From assembly GCF_004331435.1 (NCBI RefSeq), contig NZ_SJKA01000007.1, positions 372,001 through 436,000 of the forward strand: 64,000 bases of DNA. The letters are read 5' to 3'. The notes under the pieces were generated by a model. That model worked only from the letters and a program-made list of their open reading frames with translations. It did no database searches and had not been told where the DNA came from. Below are positions 8,582 through 16,784 of the stretch, piece after piece. A program made the translations under genes and the position numbers. Position 1 is the stretch's first letter. Each line of letters starts with the position of its first letter. This stretch comes from Kribbella sindirgiensis (GTDB lineage Bacteria > Actinomycetota > Actinomycetes > Propionibacteriales > Kribbellaceae).

Positions 8582-9226
8582 TCAGGAGGTGGCGCGGATG
8601 GTGACGGCCAGGGACGCCAGGTAGGAGAGCCGGGCCACCTCGGAGCCGAGGAACTCGGGGCCGCCGCGGCGGCCGATCACGAGGACGCGGCGGTCGGACT
8701 CGAGCGGCGCGGCGACCAGCACCGACTCCGCCAGACCCTTGTGGTCCGGGGCTTCCAGCGTCGTCGCCTTCTCCATCGGCAGCCAGCCGCTCGCCACGTC
8801 GCCGAACTCCGGCGTCGCACTCGTCTCCAGCGCGACCTTCACCTCGCTGCCGGTGCCGTCGAGCAGCGCCGCCCAGTCCGCGTGCAGCACGGCCGGTGAC
8901 TGCTCGACCAGGATGTCGATCGCGTCCGCGGGCGCCGACGTCATCTGCTCGACCGCTTCCAGGTCCATGTGCAGTCCGCCGCCCGCGCCGTACCGCGAGA
9001 ACCAGATGACCTCGACGTCGGGGACGCTGTTGCAGGCCGACACCAGCCGGTCCGGGAGTACGCCGGGTGGCAGGTCGACCACGATGTCGTCGACCGCGGT
9101 GCCGTTCTCCCGCCGGTGCTCGACGATCTCGATCGCGTGGATGTCGGCGTCCACCTCACCGAGGGCCGTCGCCACGACGCCCAGCGAACCGGGCCGGTCG
9201 GGGATGATCAAGCGCAGCAGGAACAC
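8582..9226 (-). CDS. ACT-domain protein
   Basis: About 214 residues from the GTG at 9226. The N-terminal ACT fold begins VFLLRLIIPDRPGSLG, the typical first strand and helix of an amino-acid-sensing ACT domain, and continues to about residue 75; the rest is an alpha/beta region with no recognised catalytic motif. The frame is open upstream to a GTG at 9367, but the ACT domain starts immediately at 9226 and a GGGAG lies about 11 bases before it. It is divergent from gatC, and a comparable ACT gene sits beside gatC in mycobacteria, which suggests but does not prove a link to amino acid supply. Confidence 0.75.
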   Translation of the reverse strand: MFLLRLIIPDRPGSLGVVATALGEVDADIHAIEIVEHRRENGTAVDDIVVDLPPGVLPDRLVSACNSVPDVEVIWFSRYGAGGGLHMDLEAVEQMTSAPADAIDILVEQSPAVLHADWAALLDGTGSEVKVALETSATPEFGDVASGWLPMEKATTLEAPDHKGLAESVLVAAPLESDRRVLVIGRRGGPEFLGSEVARLSYLASLAVTIRATS

Positions 9227-9390
9227 CGAACGATCATCTCCCAGCCGATCACCTTGCGCGTAACGCCTTGTCGCCGCCCATGTTACAGAGCGGTAGGCAG
9301 AGACACGCCGACCCATGTCATCCGGCCGTTGTCCAGAGCTTCGGGGGACGGGAAATGCGGCTGTCACAGACCGCCCACTAAGCTGATGCG

Positions 9391-9410
9391 AGCCATGTGT
9401 CTACATGGCT
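9391..9410 (+). promoter_or_regulatory. Perfect 8-bp hairpin in the gatC leader
   Basis: AGCCATGT, loop GTCT, ACATGGCT. It lies just after a TAAGCT hexamer (about 9379) that would serve as a -10 box, so it could form the extreme 5' end of the gatCAB transcript or be an operator. Confidence 0.4.
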
Positions 9411-9439
9411 GACAGCTACTGCACGCATTGGATCAGTTC

Positions 9440-9736
9440 ATGCCATCGATTACCCGCGAAGAGGTCGCGCACCTGGCGCGACTGGCGCGGATCGAGCTCT
9501 CCGACGACGAGCTCGACCACCTCGCGCCGCAGCTCGACCAGATCATCACCTTGGTCGGGCAGGTCAGCCAGGTGGCGGCGGACGACATCCCGCCGACCTC
9601 GCACGCCCTGCCGCTGACCAACGTGATGCGCGCCGACGAGAACGTCCCGTGCCTCACCCCCGAGCAGGCGCTGTCCGGCGCGCCCGCCGCGGAAGAGCAG
9701 CGTTTCCGGGTGCCGCGGATCCTGGAGGAGGACTGA
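9440..9736 (+). CDS. gatC: Glu/Asp-tRNA amidotransferase subunit C
   Basis: 98 residues, the usual GatC length. Small subunit of the GatCAB amidotransferase that converts Glu-tRNA(Gln) to Gln-tRNA(Gln); it stabilises GatA and bridges to GatB. The sequence starts MPSITREEVAHLARLAR, the standard N-terminus, and includes PPTSHALPLTNVMRAD in the middle. I prefer ATG 9440 to an upstream TTG at 9428 on that basis. gatA begins two bases after the stop. Confidence 0.93.
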   Translation: MPSITREEVAHLARLARIELSDDELDHLAPQLDQIITLVGQVSQVAADDIPPTSHALPLTNVMRADENVPCLTPEQALSGAPAAEEQRFRVPRILEED

Positions 9737-9737
9737 C

Positions 9738-11243
9738 ATGTCGGACCTCACCAGGAAGACGGCGGCCGAGCTCGCGGAGCTGATGACGTCCGGGCAGGCC
9801 AGCTCGGTGGAGATCACCCAGGCCCACCTCGACCGGATCGCCGCCGTCGACGGTGACGTGCACGCGTTCCTGCACGTCGACACCGAAGGCGCGCTGGCGC
9901 AGGCCAAGGCGGTCGACAGCAAGCGTGCCGCGGGCGAGCAACTCGCGCCGCTGGCCGGCGTACCGCTGGCGCTGAAGGACGTGCTCACTCAGGAAGGTGT
10001 GCCGACCACGGCCGGCTCGAAGATCCTCGAGGGCTGGAAACCGCCGTACGACTCGACGGTCGTGAAGCGGCTGAAGGCGGCCGGGATCGTGATCCTTGGC
10101 AAGACCAACATGGACGAGTTCGCGATGGGCTCCTCCACCGAGAACTCGGCGTACGGCACCACCCACAACCCGTGGGACCTGACCCGGATCCCAGGCGGTT
10201 CCGGCGGCGGTTCGTCGGCCGCGATCTCGGCGTACGAGGCGCCGCTCGCGATCGGCACCGACACCGGCGGCTCGATCCGGCAGCCGGGCGCGTTCACCGG
10301 CACGGTCGGCGTGAAGCCGACGTACGGCGGGACCTCGCGGTACGGGCTGATCGCGCTGGCGTCGTCGCTGGACACGCCTGGTCCGTGTGCGCGGACGACG
10401 CTCGACGCGGCGCTGCTGCACGAGGCGATCGCCGGCTACGACCCGATGGACTCGACCTCGATCAACCAGCCGGTCCCGGCGGTCGTCGAGGCCGCCCGCA
10501 ACGGTGACGTCGCCGGTCTGCGGATCGGGGTCGTCAAGGAGCTCGGCGGCGAGGGGTACCAGCCGGGGGTCGAGGCCCGCTTCCACGAGGCGGTCGAGCT
10601 GCTCACCAAGCTCGGCGCCGAGGTGGTCGAGGTCTCCTGCCCGCACTTCGAGTACGCGCTGCCCGCGTACTACCTGATCCTGCCGAGCGAGGCCTCGTCC
10701 AACCTGGCCAAGTTCGACGCGATGCGGTACGGCCTGCGGGTCGGCGACGACGGCACCAACAGCGCGGAGACGGTGACGAGCCTGTCCCGCGAGGCCGGCT
10801 TCGGCGCGGAGGTGAAGCGCCGCATCATCCTCGGCACGCACGCGCTGTCGAGCGGGTACTACGACGCGTACTACGGCCAGGCGCAGAAGGTGCGGACGCT
10901 GATCGCCCGCGACTTCGCCAGCGCCTACGAGCAGGTCGACGTGCTGGTCTCGCCGGCCACGCCGACCACCGCATTCGCGATCGGCGACCGGATCGACGAC
11001 CCGATCGCGATGTACAAGAACGACCTGTGCACGATCCCGTCCAACCTGGCCGGTAACGCGGCCGCGTCGTTCCCGTGCGGCCTCGCCGACGAGGACGGCC
11101 TGCCGGTCGGCTTCCACGTGATGGCGCCGGTGATGCGCGACGACCTGCTCTACACGGTCGGCGCCGCGCTGGAGTCCGCGCTGGCCGAGCAGTGGGGCGG
11201 CGTACTGATGACCAAGGCTCCGGAGCTGGAGGTGACCCGATGA
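9738..11243 (+). CDS. gatA: Glu/Asp-tRNA amidotransferase subunit A
   Basis: 501 residues. The amidase-signature subunit releases ammonia from glutamine and channels it to GatB. The Ser-cisSer-Lys triad is visible: lysine in PLALKDVL (K80), and the Gly/Ser-rich IPGGSGGGSSAAIS stretch carrying both serines, followed by GTDTGGSIRQP with the nucleophilic serine. A GGAGG ribosome site is placed at the end of gatC. The stop overlaps the gatB start (ATGA), as expected for a stoichiometric complex. Confidence 0.96.
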   Translation: MSDLTRKTAAELAELMTSGQASSVEITQAHLDRIAAVDGDVHAFLHVDTEGALAQAKAVDSKRAAGEQLAPLAGVPLALKDVLTQEGVPTTAGSKILEGWKPPYDSTVVKRLKAAGIVILGKTNMDEFAMGSSTENSAYGTTHNPWDLTRIPGGSGGGSSAAISAYEAPLAIGTDTGGSIRQPGAFTGTVGVKPTYGGTSRYGLIALASSLDTPGPCARTTLDAALLHEAIAGYDPMDSTSINQPVPAVVEAARNGDVAGLRIGVVKELGGEGYQPGVEARFHEAVELLTKLGAEVVEVSCPHFEYALPAYYLILPSEASSNLAKFDAMRYGLRVGDDGTNSAETVTSLSREAGFGAEVKRRIILGTHALSSGYYDAYYGQAQKVRTLIARDFASAYEQVDVLVSPATPTTAFAIGDRIDDPIAMYKNDLCTIPSNLAGNAAASFPCGLADEDGLPVGFHVMAPVMRDDLLYTVGAALESALAEQWGGVLMTKAPELEVTR

Positions 11244-12736
11244 CCGCGGACGTGCTGACTATTGATGACGCGCTGACGCAGTACGACCCGGTGATGGGCC
11301 TCGAGGTCCACGTCGAGCTGAACACGAAGTCGAAGATGTTCTGCGGCTGCCCGACCGAGTTCGGCGCGCCGCCGAACACCCAGACCTGCCCGGTCTGCCT
11401 CGGTCTGCCGGGCGCGCTGCCGGTGGTGAACGCGAAGGCCGTCGAGTCCGCGATCAAGATCGGCCTGGCGCTGAACTGCGAGATCGCCGAGTGGTGCCGG
11501 TTCGCCCGGAAGAACTACTTCTACCCGGACATGCCGAAGAACTTCCAGACCTCGCAGTACGACGAGCCGATCGCGTTCAACGGCTGGACCGAGGTCGTCG
11601 TCGACGGCGAGACGTACCGGATCGAGATCGAGCGCGCGCACATGGAGGAGGACACCGGCAAGTCGACGCACGTCGGCGGCGCGACCGGCCGGATCCACGG
11701 CGCCTCGCACTCGCTGGTGGACTACAACCGGGCCGGGATCCCGCTGATCGAGATCGTCACCAAGACGATCGAGGTCCCGCCGGCCAAGGCCGCGGCGGTC
11801 GCCCGGGCGTACGTGAGCATGCTGCGTGACCTGCTGCTGTCGCTGGATGTCTCGGACGTGCGGATGGACCAGGGTTCGCTGCGGTGCGACGCCAACGTGT
11901 CGCTGAAGCCGCACGGTTCCGATGTACTGGGTACGCGGACCGAGACCAAGAACGTGAACTCGTTCCGCTCGGTCGAGCGCGCGATCACGTACGAGATCAC
12001 CCGGCAGGCGGCGGTGCTGTCGTCCGGCGGCAAGATCCTGCAGGAGACCCGGCACTGGCACGAGGACACCGGGATCACCACGTCCGGCCGGGAGAAGTCC
12101 GACGCGGACGACTACCGGTACTTCCCGGAGCCCGACCTGGTTCCGGTCGCGCCGTCGCGGGAGTGGGTCGAGGAGCTGCGGGCGACGCTGCCCGAGGCCC
12201 CTTCGGTACGTCGTGCGCGGCTGCAGGAGGACTGGGGTTTCACCGACCTCGAGATGCGCGACGTCATCAACGGCAACGCGCTGGAGCCGATCGTGGCGAC
12301 GATCGAGCTCGGTGTCACGCCGGCGGCCGCGAAGAAGTGGTGGCTGGGTGAGCTGGCCCGCTCGGCGAACGAGTCCGGTCAGGACCTGGACGCGCTCGGA
12401 GTCGGTCCGGCCGAGGTCGCCGAGGTGCAGAAGCTCGTCGACGACGGCACGCTGAACGACAAGCTCGCGCGACAGGTGTTCGAGGGTCTGCTCGCCGGTG
12501 AAGGTACGCCGGCGGAGATCATCGAGAAGCGCGGCCTGGCGCTCGTGTCGGACGACTCGGCCCTGCTCGAGGCGATCGACCGCGCGATCGCGGCCAACCC
12601 GGACGTCGTCGAAAAGGTCAACTCCGGCAAGCCGGCCGCCGCCGGCGCCCTCATCGGCGCCGTCATGAAGGACATGCGAGGCCAGGCAGACGCCGCCAAG
12701 GTCCGCCAACTCCTGAACGAGAAGCTCGGTATTTGA
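11240..12736 (+). CDS. gatB: Glu/Asp-tRNA amidotransferase subunit B
   Basis: 498 residues. The kinase-like subunit activates the glutamyl side chain on tRNA and accepts ammonia from GatA. The N-terminal GLEVHVELNTKSKMFCGC and the zinc-binding cysteines CGC...TCPVCLGLPG are typical, as is the C-terminal YqeY-like tail domain ending in MRGQADAAKVRQLLNEKL. The ATG at 11240 overlaps the gatA stop by four bases; the frame stays open further upstream only inside gatA. A hairpin closes the operon at 12742. Confidence 0.96.
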   Translation: MTADVLTIDDALTQYDPVMGLEVHVELNTKSKMFCGCPTEFGAPPNTQTCPVCLGLPGALPVVNAKAVESAIKIGLALNCEIAEWCRFARKNYFYPDMPKNFQTSQYDEPIAFNGWTEVVVDGETYRIEIERAHMEEDTGKSTHVGGATGRIHGASHSLVDYNRAGIPLIEIVTKTIEVPPAKAAAVARAYVSMLRDLLLSLDVSDVRMDQGSLRCDANVSLKPHGSDVLGTRTETKNVNSFRSVERAITYEITRQAAVLSSGGKILQETRHWHEDTGITTSGREKSDADDYRYFPEPDLVPVAPSREWVEELRATLPEAPSVRRARLQEDWGFTDLEMRDVINGNALEPIVATIELGVTPAAAKKWWLGELARSANESGQDLDALGVGPAEVAEVQKLVDDGTLNDKLARQVFEGLLAGEGTPAEIIEKRGLALVSDDSALLEAIDRAIAANPDVVEKVNSGKPAAAGALIGAVMKDMRGQADAAKVRQLLNEKLGI

Positions 12737-12741
12737 CGGGT

Positions 12742-12769
12742 TGAGGGGGTGCGGGTTCGCACCCCCTCA
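12742..12769. terminator. Bidirectional hairpin terminator
   Basis: A 12-bp stem (TGAGGGGGTGCG) with a GGTT loop between the convergent gatB and the general stress gene. There is no T-tract on the plus strand. Confidence 0.7.
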
Positions 12770-12773
12770 CCCT

Positions 12774-13298
12774 TCAGGCTGCGTCGCGTTCTGTGTGCGG
12801 AGCGTCGGCGATGACGCCGCGGTCTACTCGACCGTCGTCTACGTCCGCGGCGTCGGCGAGCAGGGTTTGGGCGACGGTCAGTTCCTCCGCGGGGCAGCGG
12901 ATCTCGTAGCGGGTCGGGAGGGTCTCGGTGTGGACCAGGTCCGGGCGATTGCGGACGAGGCCGCGGAACAGACCCCACAGCGCTCCGACGAGTACGCCGT
13001 ACACGAAGCCCCAGACCACGACCGCGAGACCGGTCAGTGTGGTTTCGGCGACCAGCGTGATGAAGACGGCCGCGAGGACGCCGAGCGCCGCGCCCTGCAG
13101 CGCGGTCGTCGCGGTCAGCCGGACGACCGGGACCGCTCTCCGTCTGGTGGCTTGCCGGAGTCCGGCGCCGACGATCTCCAGGCTTCTCGCCTGCATCCCG
13201 TAGCTTCTCAGGTACTCGACTGTTCGCTGAGCATCGTCGTACCTGCTCATCGATGCGATCACACTGCTGGGGACGCCAGACGCCTGGCCGGTCGGCAT
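12774..13298 (-). CDS. General stress protein-like membrane protein
   Basis: 174 residues. The N-terminus resembles the general stress protein 17M / YflT-type alpha-beta domain (SRYDDAQRTVEYLRSYGMQARSLEIVGAGL split by the usual Asp/Ala pattern). Two close membrane helices follow (about 66-112, Gly/Ala-rich with VYGVLVGALWGLF), then a soluble tail rich in Asp. Many actinobacteria carry this layout; the molecular role is unknown. A GAGGAGGAG ribosome site precedes the ATG. Confidence 0.7.
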   Translation of the reverse strand: MPTGQASGVPSSVIASMSRYDDAQRTVEYLRSYGMQARSLEIVGAGLRQATRRRAVPVVRLTATTALQGAALGVLAAVFITLVAETTLTGLAVVVWGFVYGVLVGALWGLFRGLVRNRPDLVHTETLPTRYEIRCPAEELTVAQTLLADAADVDDGRVDRGVIADAPHTERDAA

Positions 13299-13373
13299 AC
13301 CGATCTCCTCCTCGAGTCGCGGGGCTTACTCCACTAAGTACCAGACGACCGAAGAATCGAAACGGTTGACGAC

Positions 13374-14474
13374 TCAGGAGGTGCTGAGCGTCACGCGGAG
13401 AATCCGGTCGTCGCCGTCCCGGGTGCCGCCGCGGCCGTCGGTGTTGGACGTGGTGACCCACAACGAGCCGTCCGGCGCGAGTTCGACCGTGCGCAGCCGC
13501 CCGTACCGGTTGGTGAAGAACGCCTGCGGCTCACCGACTTGTTTGCCTCCGGCAACGGGGATCGCCCAGAGCCGCTGCCCGCGCAGCGACGCCATGAACA
13601 CGTACCCCTTGGCGAACGCGATCCCCGACGGCGACGCGTCGGCCGTGTGCCATTGCGCGATCGGGTCGACCATCCCGTCCAGTTGGCTGACGCCCTCGGC
13701 GGCCGGCCAGCCGTAGTTCGAGCCGGGGGTGATCGCGTTGAGTTCGTCCCAGGTGTTCTGCCCGAACTCGGCGGCGTACAGCTGGTTCCCGTCGAACGCG
13801 AGGCCCTGGACGTTGCGATGCCCCTTGCTGATCCACACCCGGCCGTCCGGGTTGCCCGGCGCGGCCTTGCCCTCGGTGGTGATCCGCAGGATCTTGCCGC
13901 CGAGCGAGTCGTCGTCCTGCGAGTTCGGACGGTCCGATCCGTCACCGGTCCCGGCGTACAGGAAGCCGTCCGGCCCGAACCGCAGCCGCCCACCGTTGTG
14001 GATCGCCGCCGCCGGAATCCCGTCCAGGATGACCTGCTGATCCGACAACTTCCCGTCCTGGTAGGTGATCCGCGCGATCCGGTTGTCGTCCTCGCCGGAG
14101 CAGTACGCGTAGAGGTACGGCTTCCCCGGATACCCCGGATCGACCGCGAGCCCGAGCAACCCGCCCTCCGACGACGACTTCACGTCGTCGACCGTCCCGA
14201 CCTCGGTCACGTCCTGCCCGGCGATCCGCTTGATCTTCCCCGAGTCGCGCTCAGCCACCAGCGCGCTCTTGTCAGGCAGGAACGCCAACCCCCACGGCAC
14301 CTCGATCCCGGTGGCCACCGTCCCCGCCACCGTCAGCTCGACCGTGCCCGTAGGCACCGCCGTACCGGAACTCGCCGGAGCCGGGGCCGACGGAGACGTC
14401 CGCGGCGCCGTCTCCGAACATCCGCTGACCAACGCCAGTGCAGCCACCACAGCCGTCGCCCGCCCGCCGCCCAT
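13374..14474 (-). CDS. PQQ-type glucose/sorbosone dehydrogenase lipoprotein
   Basis: 366 residues. A lipoprotein signal peptide ends in LVSGC (C19), then a Ser/Pro/Ala-rich linker and a six-bladed propeller of the soluble glucose/sorbosone dehydrogenase family: IEVPWGLAFLPDKSALVAERD, GGLLGLAVDPGYPG, AIHNGGRLRFGPDGFLYAGTGD and EFGQNTWDELNAITPGSNYGWP are family landmarks. Such proteins oxidise aldose sugars with PQQ on the outer face of the membrane. No PQQ synthesis gene is present here, so cofactor and substrate are unproved. The ATG has a GAGGAG ribosome site. Confidence 0.85.
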   Translation of the reverse strand: MGGGRATAVVAALALVSGCSETAPRTSPSAPAPASSGTAVPTGTVELTVAGTVATGIEVPWGLAFLPDKSALVAERDSGKIKRIAGQDVTEVGTVDDVKSSSEGGLLGLAVDPGYPGKPYLYAYCSGEDDNRIARITYQDGKLSDQQVILDGIPAAAIHNGGRLRFGPDGFLYAGTGDGSDRPNSQDDDSLGGKILRITTEGKAAPGNPDGRVWISKGHRNVQGLAFDGNQLYAAEFGQNTWDELNAITPGSNYGWPAAEGVSQLDGMVDPIAQWHTADASPSGIAFAKGYVFMASLRGQRLWAIPVAGGKQVGEPQAFFTNRYGRLRTVELAPDGSLWVTTSNTDGRGGTRDGDDRILRVTLSTS

Positions 14475-14504
14475 CGCCGCTCCTCAGGTCGTCCTGTCCC
14501 CAAG

Positions 14505-15419
14505 CTAGCGGCTCACACCAGCCCGTACGGCGGGAATCACCCGGCGCGCGACGAGTTCGAGCGAGCGCACCGCGGCCTCATGGGAGAGCGTGGGCAGCCG
14601 GAGCCAGTGCGCGAAGTGGACGAACTGGGTGGCCGCGTGAAGGTCGATCAGCCGCGCGGCGACGTCCTCCGGCGTACCCACGAGGTAGTCGTCGCGGTGC
14701 AGCGGCGGCGGTTCGGTTCCGCCGTACGACGCGATTTCGCCTTCCAGGTAGGCGATTCCCGGCGCCGCGTCCGCCCAGGCCCGGTCCGGGTCGTCGTCCA
14801 CGTGCAGGATCCCGGTGCAGATCAGCGGCGGCGGATCGTCGACGACCTCGTCCAGGAGTTTGCGTCGCGCGACCAGATCGGCCGGGGTCGCGCAGTAGAT
14901 GATCACGCCGTCACCCACCCGCGCGGCCCGGCGCAGACCTGCCGCGGTCACGCCGGCGGCGTAGATCGGGATCTCGGCCCGCGGCTTCGGCGTCACGTCA
15001 CCGCTCGACCATGCCTCGCGGATGCGCCGCACACCGTCCTCGAGCAGCACACCGCGCCGCCGTCGGTCGGCTCCGAACGCTGCGAACTCCCGCTCCGCGT
15101 ACCCCTGCCCCACCCCGAGCGCGATCCGTCCGCCCGACACCAGGTCCAGTACAGCGACGTCCTCGGCGACCCGCAACGGGTGGTGCAATGGCAGCACCAG
15201 CACGTTGGTTCCGATCCGGATCCGCTCCGTGCGTCCGGCCAGCACACCGGCCATCACCAGCGGCGACGGCAGCATCCCGTCCGGCGTGAGGTGATGCTCG
15301 GACAACCAGGCACCGTCGAACCCGAGCCGATCGGCGAGCATCACCTCCTCGATCCGCTCCGCGGAGTACCCCGCACCTTCCTCGCGAACGTCCACCAGTA
15401 CGCCGAACTCGACAGTCAC
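14505..15419 (-). CDS. LLM-class flavin-dependent oxidoreductase
   Basis: About 304 residues from GTG 15419 (MTVEFGVLVD is the usual start; the frame is open to an ATG at 15479). A luciferase-like TIM barrel using reduced F420 or FMN: GFDGAWLSEHH, ERIRIGTNVLVLPLHHPLRVAEDVAVLDLVSGGRI and GVGQGYAEREF are the family signatures. The substrate cannot be told. It lies between the sugar dehydrogenase and the fatty-acid pair on the same strand, without overlap. Confidence 0.82.
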   Translation of the reverse strand: MTVEFGVLVDVREEGAGYSAERIEEVMLADRLGFDGAWLSEHHLTPDGMLPSPLVMAGVLAGRTERIRIGTNVLVLPLHHPLRVAEDVAVLDLVSGGRIALGVGQGYAEREFAAFGADRRRRGVLLEDGVRRIREAWSSGDVTPKPRAEIPIYAAGVTAAGLRRAARVGDGVIIYCATPADLVARRKLLDEVVDDPPPLICTGILHVDDDPDRAWADAAPGIAYLEGEIASYGGTEPPPLHRDDYLVGTPEDVAARLIDLHAATQFVHFAHWLRLPTLSHEAAVRSLELVARRVIPAVRAGVSR

Positions 15420-15497
15420 CCACCCACCGTCCCGCGCGCCGGCCGCCCAGGTCCAATGCCTAACCTGGGCGATCTCCATGCACTCGCCGCATGAGCG

Positions 15498-16784
15498 TCA
15501 GCTCATCCAGGTCGGACGCAGGGGGAAGTGGGCGTTGGCGTCGGCGTCGAGTTTCACCGCGAGGATCTGGTGGAGCTGGGTGGTGTTGCGTTCGAAGCCG
15601 ACGCGGCAGGCGGCCAGGTAGAGGCCCCAGATCTTGGCGGTGGGGTAGCCGACTTCGGCGACGGCCTCGTCCCAGTTCGCGAGCAGGTTGGCGGACCAGC
15701 CGGCCAGCGTGAGGGCGTAGTGCTCGCGGAGGTTCTCCTCGTGGCGGACCTCGAAGCCGGCGTCCTGCGCCTCGGCGATGATCCGGCCGGAGCCGATCAG
15801 CTCGCCGTCCGGGAAGATGTAGCGGTCGATGAACGCGCCGGTCGAGCGGAACCGGTTGTCCGGCCGCGTGATGCTGTGGTTGAGCAGCCGGCCGCCCGGC
15901 TTCAGCCGGTCGAGCAGGAACCCGAAGTACGACGGGTAGTTGCGGACGCCGATGTGTTCGGTCAGACCGATCGAGCTGATCGCGTCGAAGTCGCGCTCGG
16001 CGACATCGCGGTAGTCGAGGAACCGCACCTCGGCGCGATCCTCCAGCCCCTCGCGCTCGATCGCCTGCGTCGCCCACTCCGCCTGGGCGGCGGACAACGT
16101 GACGCCGAGCGCCTCGACACCGTACTCGCGGGCCGCGTGCCGGACCATGCCGCCCCAGCCGCAGCCGACGTCGAGCAGCCGTTGCCCGGGCCGCAGGTCG
16201 AGTTTGCGCGCGACCAGGTCGTACTTCTCCGCCTGCGCCTCCTCGAGCGTGGCGTCCGGCGACGGGTAGACCGCGCACGTGTAGGTCATCGACGGTCCGA
16301 GGATCAACTCGTAGAACCGGTTCGACACGTCGTAGTGGTGATGGATCGCTGACTTGTCCCGTGCCTTCGAGTGCCGCAGCCCCTCGAAGGTACGGCGCCA
16401 TTTCGGCAGGTGCTCCTGGGGTGGCGGTGGGGGCGGTTTCAGGTGGCTCCAGCCGAGACCGCGGACGATGCGCAGCGCCTCGCTGGGTGTCGGGCGGTGG
16501 AAGTGCAGCTGGTTCAGCATCATCCGCATCAGGTCGTACGGGTTGCCCGGGTGGACGCCGGTGATCTCCAGGTCGCCCATCACGTAGGCTCGGACGAGAC
16601 CGAGGTCACCCGGCGCAGTCAGGACGTACGACAGTCCGCGCTCGGAGGCGAGATGCATCTGAACAGGTGAGTCGTCGGGTCCGGTCGCACTGCCGTCGTA
16701 CGCCGTGAACCGGAACGGCAGCCCGTCCGGAGTCACCGCTGTGAGAGCTTCGGCGATCGATACCTGAGTTGCCAGCGTCGTCAT
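15498..16784 (-). CDS. CFA-synthase-type fatty acid methyltransferase (probable 10-methylene-forming)
   Basis: 428 residues. An S-adenosylmethionine-dependent methyltransferase of the cyclopropane fatty acid synthase family: IHHHYDVSNRFYELIL, the SAM loop LLDVGCGWGGM, SIGLTEHIG and the C-terminal AACRVGF cysteine. It overlaps by four bases with an upstream FAD-linked oxidoreductase. That pairing matches the BfaB/BfaA (TmsB/TmsA) pair of mycobacteria and other actinomycetes, which methylates oleoyl phospholipid at C10 and then reduces the methylene to a 10-methyl branch. A plain cyclopropane synthase is the alternative. A Pro-rich stretch (LKPPPPPPQEH) lies near residue 120. Confidence 0.82.
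   Translation of the reverse strand: MTTLATQVSIAEALTAVTPDGLPFRFTAYDGSATGPDDSPVQMHLASERGLSYVLTAPGDLGLVRAYVMGDLEITGVHPGNPYDLMRMMLNQLHFHRPTPSEALRIVRGLGWSHLKPPPPPPQEHLPKWRRTFEGLRHSKARDKSAIHHHYDVSNRFYELILGPSMTYTCAVYPSPDATLEEAQAEKYDLVARKLDLRPGQRLLDVGCGWGGMVRHAAREYGVEALGVTLSAAQAEWATQAIEREGLEDRAEVRFLDYRDVAERDFDAISSIGLTEHIGVRNYPSYFGFLLDRLKPGGRLLNHSITRPDNRFRSTGAFIDRYIFPDGELIGSGRIIAEAQDAGFEVRHEENLREHYALTLAGWSANLLANWDEAVAEVGYPTAKIWGLYLAACRVGFERNTTQLHQILAVKLDADANAHFPLRPTWMS

Noticed and set aside
13539..15494. A 651-residue plus-strand frame
   Set aside because: It crosses two minus-strand genes with full motifs and encodes Arg/Pro/His-rich low-complexity sequence typical of a shadow.
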